Shown: piece by piece, positions 61,146 to 64,000 of the stretch
How positions within the stretch are numbered: the first letter of the stretch is position 1
Layout: each line of letters begins with the position of its first letter
Translations under genes and position numbers: made by a program
Notes under the pieces: model-generated
What the model saw: only the letters and a program-made list of their open reading frames with translations
The model's database searches: none
What the model was told of the DNA's origin: nothing
NCBI RefSeq assembly: GCF_022919715.1
Contig: NZ_CP095042.1
Coordinates: 1,240,001-1,304,000 of the forward strand
Direction of reading: 5' to 3'
Length of the DNA stretch: 64,000 bases
Source of the DNA: Agromyces sp. H17E-10
GTDB taxonomy: Bacteria > Actinomycetota > Actinomycetes > Actinomycetales > Microbacteriaceae

Positions 61146-62027
61146 TCAATCGGTCGGGCGCGGCACGACGATCATCGGCACCGGCAGTTCGCGGAGCATC
61201 TTCGAGCCGGTGGACCCGAGGAAGAGGCGGCTCGGGGTGGCGAGCCTCGAGGAGCCGACGAGCACGATCTCGCCGGCGTGCCACTCGAGCGCGCGCACCG
61301 ACTCCTCGATGCTGGAGCCCGTGGCGGTGGAGACGGTCGCGTCGACGCCCGCGGGGAGCGCCCGCTGGGCGGCGAGCAGCACCTCGTCGGCATGGGCCGT
61401 CGAGGTGAGGTCGGCGAGCTCCTCGTCCATGCCGGAGGGCAGGTCGATCGGCACGAGCGAGACGAGGCGGAGTGGTGCGTGGGCGGCGCGGCCCAGGCGC
61501 ACGGATGCCTCGAGCACGGCGCTCGCACCGGCGCGCAGGCCGATCGCCGCCGTGATGCGGGTGATGCCCTGCGCCGTCGGCACCTCGCGCGAGCCGGCCG
61601 GGGCGAGTGCGACGGGCACGTCCGACGAGTGCAGCAGGGCGCTCGCGACCGACCCGATGCGCGAGCGGCCGAGCAGTCCCCCGCGCGCCGCGCCGACGAC
61701 GATGAGCGCCGCGCCGAACTCGTGCGCCGCGGCGATGAGGCCCTCGGCGAACGAGTCGGCGTAGCGGATGTGCAGCGACTGGGCGACGTCGTCGCCGAGC
61801 GTCGCGCTCGCCTCGGCGAGCCAGCCCTGCGAACGCGCCTTGACGTGCCGCTCGTAGCCGGGGTCGCGGGGCACCACGCCGCCGCGGGCCTCGATCGGCA
61901 GCACCATGACGACCTCGAGGAACGCCTCGGTCGCCCCGGCGATCCGGGCGCCGAGCGCGAGCGCGTCGGCACCCGATTCGTCGGCCGTGTAGCCGACGAC
62001 GATGCGCAGGTGTTCGGCCGCGCTCAC
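61146..62027 (-). CDS. tandem universal stress protein
   Basis: 293 residues with two UspA domains, each with an ATP-binding G-2X-G-9X-G(S) signature: GRSRIGSVASALLHSS DVPVALAP in the first and GSTGSKMLRELPVPMIV in the second. GTG start at 62027 overlaps the amine oxidase stop (GTGA). Often coupled to permeases, possibly adjusting transport (inference). Confidence 0.87.
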   Translation of the reverse strand: MSAAEHLRIVVGYTADESGADALALGARIAGATEAFLEVVMVLPIEARGGVVPRDPGYERHVKARSQGWLAEASATLGDDVAQSLHIRYADSFAEGLIAAAHEFGAALIVVGAARGGLLGRSRIGSVASALLHSSDVPVALAPAGSREVPTAQGITRITAAIGLRAGASAVLEASVRLGRAAHAPLRLVSLVPIDLPSGMDEELADLTSTAHADEVLLAAQRALPAGVDATVSTATGSSIEESVRALEWHAGEIVLVGSSRLATPSRLFLGSTGSKMLRELPVPMIVVPRPTD

Positions 62028-63385
62028 GCCGCGATGATCTGCTCGGCGACGAGGCGGCCCATGCGGATCGCGCCGTCGACGTGCTGGTAGCCCTTGCCGG
62101 CCATGTCGGAGCACGCGAAGTGGATCGGGCCGACGTTCTTGCGCAGGTCGGCGCCGTAGCGGGCGAGGCCGCCCATGTCGAAGCTCGCAGCGTACGCGCC
62201 GCGGGTCCACTCCTCGCTGCCCCAGTCGCTCTCGTAGTAGACGACCGGGTTCAGGGCCTCGGGGCCGTAGTAGTGCGAGAGCGACTCGAGGATCTTCGCC
62301 TTCCGCTCCTCGGCCGAGAGGGTGAAGACGCCGTCGGCCTCCTCGTCGGAGACGAAGCCGACGAGCGTGCCGCGGGAGTCGCCGTGGTTCGTGTTGTCGT
62401 ACGCCTCGTGGCAGAGCTCGTAGGGGCTGAACGCGGTGCCCGACAGGCCCCGCGCGCGCCAGAACGGCGTCTCGTAGACGGCGTGCACCTTGATGACGAA
62501 GCCCATCGAGAGGTGCTGGTGCAGCTGGTGCTGGCGGCGGGGCAGCGGCGGCTCGTACGAGATGCGGCTGTAGAGGATCGGCGGCACGGCGAGGATGACG
62601 CGCTGCGCGTGCACCTCGAGCGAGTCGGTCACGGCGACGACGCCCTGCTCGGGGTTGTCAGGGTTCCAGCGCAGCTTGCGCACCGGCTGGTTCAGGCGCA
62701 CCGCGTCGCCGAGCTTCGCGGCGAGGCCGAGCGGCACCTGCTGCAGGCCGCCGACCACGCGCTTGTCGAGGATGAAGTCGGCGTCGACGAGGTTCGAGAA
62801 CGAGCCGGCCGAGGCCGCCATGAGGAGGGCCTGCAGCGCCGAGAACGCGTGCGTCGGCTTGGTGAGCATCGCACCGGCGATGAACATGCCGATGTTGAGC
62901 TTGGCCTCTTCGTCGTCGGTCTGGGTGCCGAGCCACTCGGCGAAGCTCACCTCGTCGAGCTCCTTCGCGCGCGGGTGCGCCCACGGGGCATCCGGATCGA
63001 TCTCGGCGACGAGCGCATCGAGCTTCTCGATGAGGCCGACGATCTCGCCCTCGGTCTTGGCCGGCACCGGGAAGATCTCGCCCTCGAAGAGACGCCGCTC
63101 GCCGTCTTCGGCGATGTAGACGTTCTCGCCCTCGCGGTAGCGCGAGTAGGTCTCGAGGCCGAGCTCGGCGATCGTCTCGATCAGGGCGTCCTGGTCGGGC
63201 GAGACCCACTGGCCGCCGATCTCGAGCATGGCGCCGTCGATGTCGTCGGTCCAGAGGCGGCCGCCGATGCGGTCGCGCGCCTCGAGCACGACGACGGACT
63301 TGCCGGCGGCCTTCAGCTTGTTCGCTGCGGTGAGGCCCGAGGCTCCAGCGCCGACGATGACGACGTCGGTATCGATGCGTTCCAT
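62024..63385 (-). CDS. puo: flavin amine oxidase, putrescine oxidase-like
   Basis: 453 residues in the normal domain order: Rossmann motif VIVGAGASGLTAANKLKA and EARDRIGGR at the N-terminus, and the final FAD segment PIHFACSDMAGKGYQHVDGAIRMGRLVAEQ at the C-terminus, cited as residues about 417-446. This resembles Rhodococcus/Kocuria putrescine oxidase, which yields 4-aminobutanal, H2O2 and ammonia. The adjacent dehydrogenase and APC permease fit polyamine use. A useful contrast to the permuted enzyme at 4853. Confidence 0.87.
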   Translation of the reverse strand: MERIDTDVVIVGAGASGLTAANKLKAAGKSVVVLEARDRIGGRLWTDDIDGAMLEIGGQWVSPDQDALIETIAELGLETYSRYREGENVYIAEDGERRLFEGEIFPVPAKTEGEIVGLIEKLDALVAEIDPDAPWAHPRAKELDEVSFAEWLGTQTDDEEAKLNIGMFIAGAMLTKPTHAFSALQALLMAASAGSFSNLVDADFILDKRVVGGLQQVPLGLAAKLGDAVRLNQPVRKLRWNPDNPEQGVVAVTDSLEVHAQRVILAVPPILYSRISYEPPLPRRQHQLHQHLSMGFVIKVHAVYETPFWRARGLSGTAFSPYELCHEAYDNTNHGDSRGTLVGFVSDEEADGVFTLSAEERKAKILESLSHYYGPEALNPVVYYESDWGSEEWTRGAYAASFDMGGLARYGADLRKNVGPIHFACSDMAGKGYQHVDGAIRMGRLVAEQIIAA

Positions 63386-63441
63386 GATGCTTCCTTCTTG
63401 CTCGCGCTCGCCCGTGTGGGACTCGCGCCGGAAATGACGAA

Positions 63442-63475
63442 GGCGGATGCCGCAGCTCGCGCCGCGGCATCCGCC
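63442..63475 (-). terminator. hairpin between the dehydrogenase and amine oxidase genes
   Basis: GGCGGATGCCGC / GCGGCATCCGCC stem with a 10-nt loop, 10 nt after the dehydrogenase stop codon in the minus-strand direction. Confidence 0.7.
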
Positions 63476-63484
63476 CAGCGTCGC

Positions 63485-64000
63485 TCAGCCCACCGGGATG
63501 AGCGTGTACTTGGTGTCGAGGTACTCGTGGATGCCCTCGAGGCCGCCCTCGCGGCCGATGCCCGACTGCTTGACGCCGCCGAACGGTGCGGCCGCGTTCG
63601 ACACGAGGCCCGTGTTGAGGCCCATCATGCCGGTCGCGAGGCGGTCGATCATGCGGTGGCCGCGGGCGAGGTCCTGCGTGAACACGTACGAGACGAGGCC
63701 GTACTCGGTGTTGTTGGCGAGGTGCACCGCCTCGTCCTCGGTCGAGAACGTGGTGATGCCGAGCACCGGTCCGAAGATCTCCTCGCGGAGCAGGCGCGCG
63801 TCGGCCGACACGTCGCCCAGCACGGTGGGCGCGTAGAACGAGCCCGCGCCGTCGATGACGCTGCCGCCGGTGAGCACCTTCGCGCCCTTGGCGACCGCGT
63901 CCTGCACGAGTGCGTCGGTCGAGGCGACCGCCTTGTCGTCGATGAGCGGGCCGATGCCGACGCCGTCCTCCGTGCCGCGGCCGACCTTGAAGGCGGCGAC
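63485..64000 (-). CDS. gabD: succinate/aminobutyraldehyde-type semialdehyde dehydrogenase (5' part beyond window)
   Basis: The last 171 codons of an aldehyde dehydrogenase of the GabD group: AAFKVGRGTEDGVGIGPLID, YAPTVLGDVSADARLLREEI, FGPVLGITTF and PFGGVKQSGIGREGG. The catalytic cysteine lies beyond the right edge. It would oxidise 4-aminobutanal or succinate semialdehyde produced from putrescine. First gene of the leftward polyamine operon, though a hairpin separates it from the oxidase. Confidence 0.9.
   Translation of the reverse strand, partial: VAAFKVGRGTEDGVGIGPLIDDKAVASTDALVQDAVAKGAKVLTGGSVIDGAGSFYAPTVLGDVSADARLLREEIFGPVLGITTFSTEDEAVHLANNTEYGLVSYVFTQDLARGHRMIDRLATGMMGLNTGLVSNAAAPFGGVKQSGIGREGGLEGIHEYLDTKYTLIPVG

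Overview
The window is about 70% G+C, densely coded and rich in GTG starts. Three things suggest a high-GC actinobacterium, most likely of the family Microbacteriaceae (Agromyces/Microbacterium-like): the order tRNA-Trp-secE-nusG-rplK-rplA with a long acidic NusG extension, the hadA/hadB-like-murB block, and intergenic palindromic repeats of the GGTTGAGGAG...TCTCGAAACC type. The genus is an inference from these features and no 16S rRNA gene is present. No IS element, prophage, CRISPR array or rRNA operon was seen.

Layout. 1-4.7 kb: a PucR-type regulator (cut by the edge) divergent from methylmalonate/malonate-semialdehyde dehydrogenase and a class III aminotransferase, a beta-alanine/beta-amino-acid catabolic pair. 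4.85-7.1 kb: a lipoprotein flavin amine oxidase whose normally C-terminal FAD-binding segment sits at the N-terminus, converging on a Pr6Pr membrane protein. 7.1-9.5 kb: a polar amino-acid ABC importer. 9.8-17.1 kb: an acid/semialdehyde catabolic island (ketoglutarate-semialdehyde-type dehydrogenase, glutaryl-CoA-dehydrogenase-like enzyme, CaiB-type CoA transferase, FadR-type regulator, soluble cache-domain protein, succinate-semialdehyde dehydrogenase). 17.2-18 kb: a tyrosine phosphatase. 18-24.2 kb: a 2041-residue surface protein with an LAQTG sorting signal. 24.3-28.4 kb: small genes (DUF1801, APC permease, acylphosphatase, HxlR regulator with a RibD-like reductase, SPW protein). 28.5-31.3 kb: the rplA-rplK-nusG-secE-trnW informational block. 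31.4-37.9 kb: dGTPase, a secreted phytase-like/GDPD fusion, aspartate-type aminotransferase and two hypotheticals.

38-39.8 kb: a divergent lysG-lysE lysine exporter. 39.85-41.1 kb: an 11-codon, cysteine-rich leader peptide with hairpins before a 2-oxoglutarate/Fe(II) oxygenase, a likely cysteine-responsive attenuator. 41.15-43.4 kb: a DGPF (YCII) protein plus an ECF42-type sigma factor behind a TGTCGA-N17-CGTC promoter. 43.5-47.2 kb: a drug-type ABC exporter (ATPase frameshifted at a G-run) and a DesK/NarL-type two-component system. 47.3-48.9 kb: a PAP2-diacylglycerol kinase fusion. 48.9-53.1 kb: a PspC-domain histidine kinase and response regulator divergent from a PspC membrane protein. 53.1-55.6 kb: murB with two MaoC-type dehydratases. 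55.6-59.4 kb: a TetR regulator divergent from an MFS transporter and amidohydrolase. 59.5-64 kb: a putrescine-type catabolic operon (APC permease, universal stress protein, amine oxidase, semialdehyde dehydrogenase cut by the edge).

Cross-cutting signals. Many genes carry a TANNNT -10 hexamer exactly 6-7 nt before the start codon, so leaderless transcription is widespread. The hexamer GCATCC/GGATGC recurs in genes and terminators, often using otherwise disfavoured codons. Several families of intergenic inverted repeats recur. The most interesting items are the cysteine leader peptide, the permuted amine oxidase and the ECF42 module with its own recognisable promoter.
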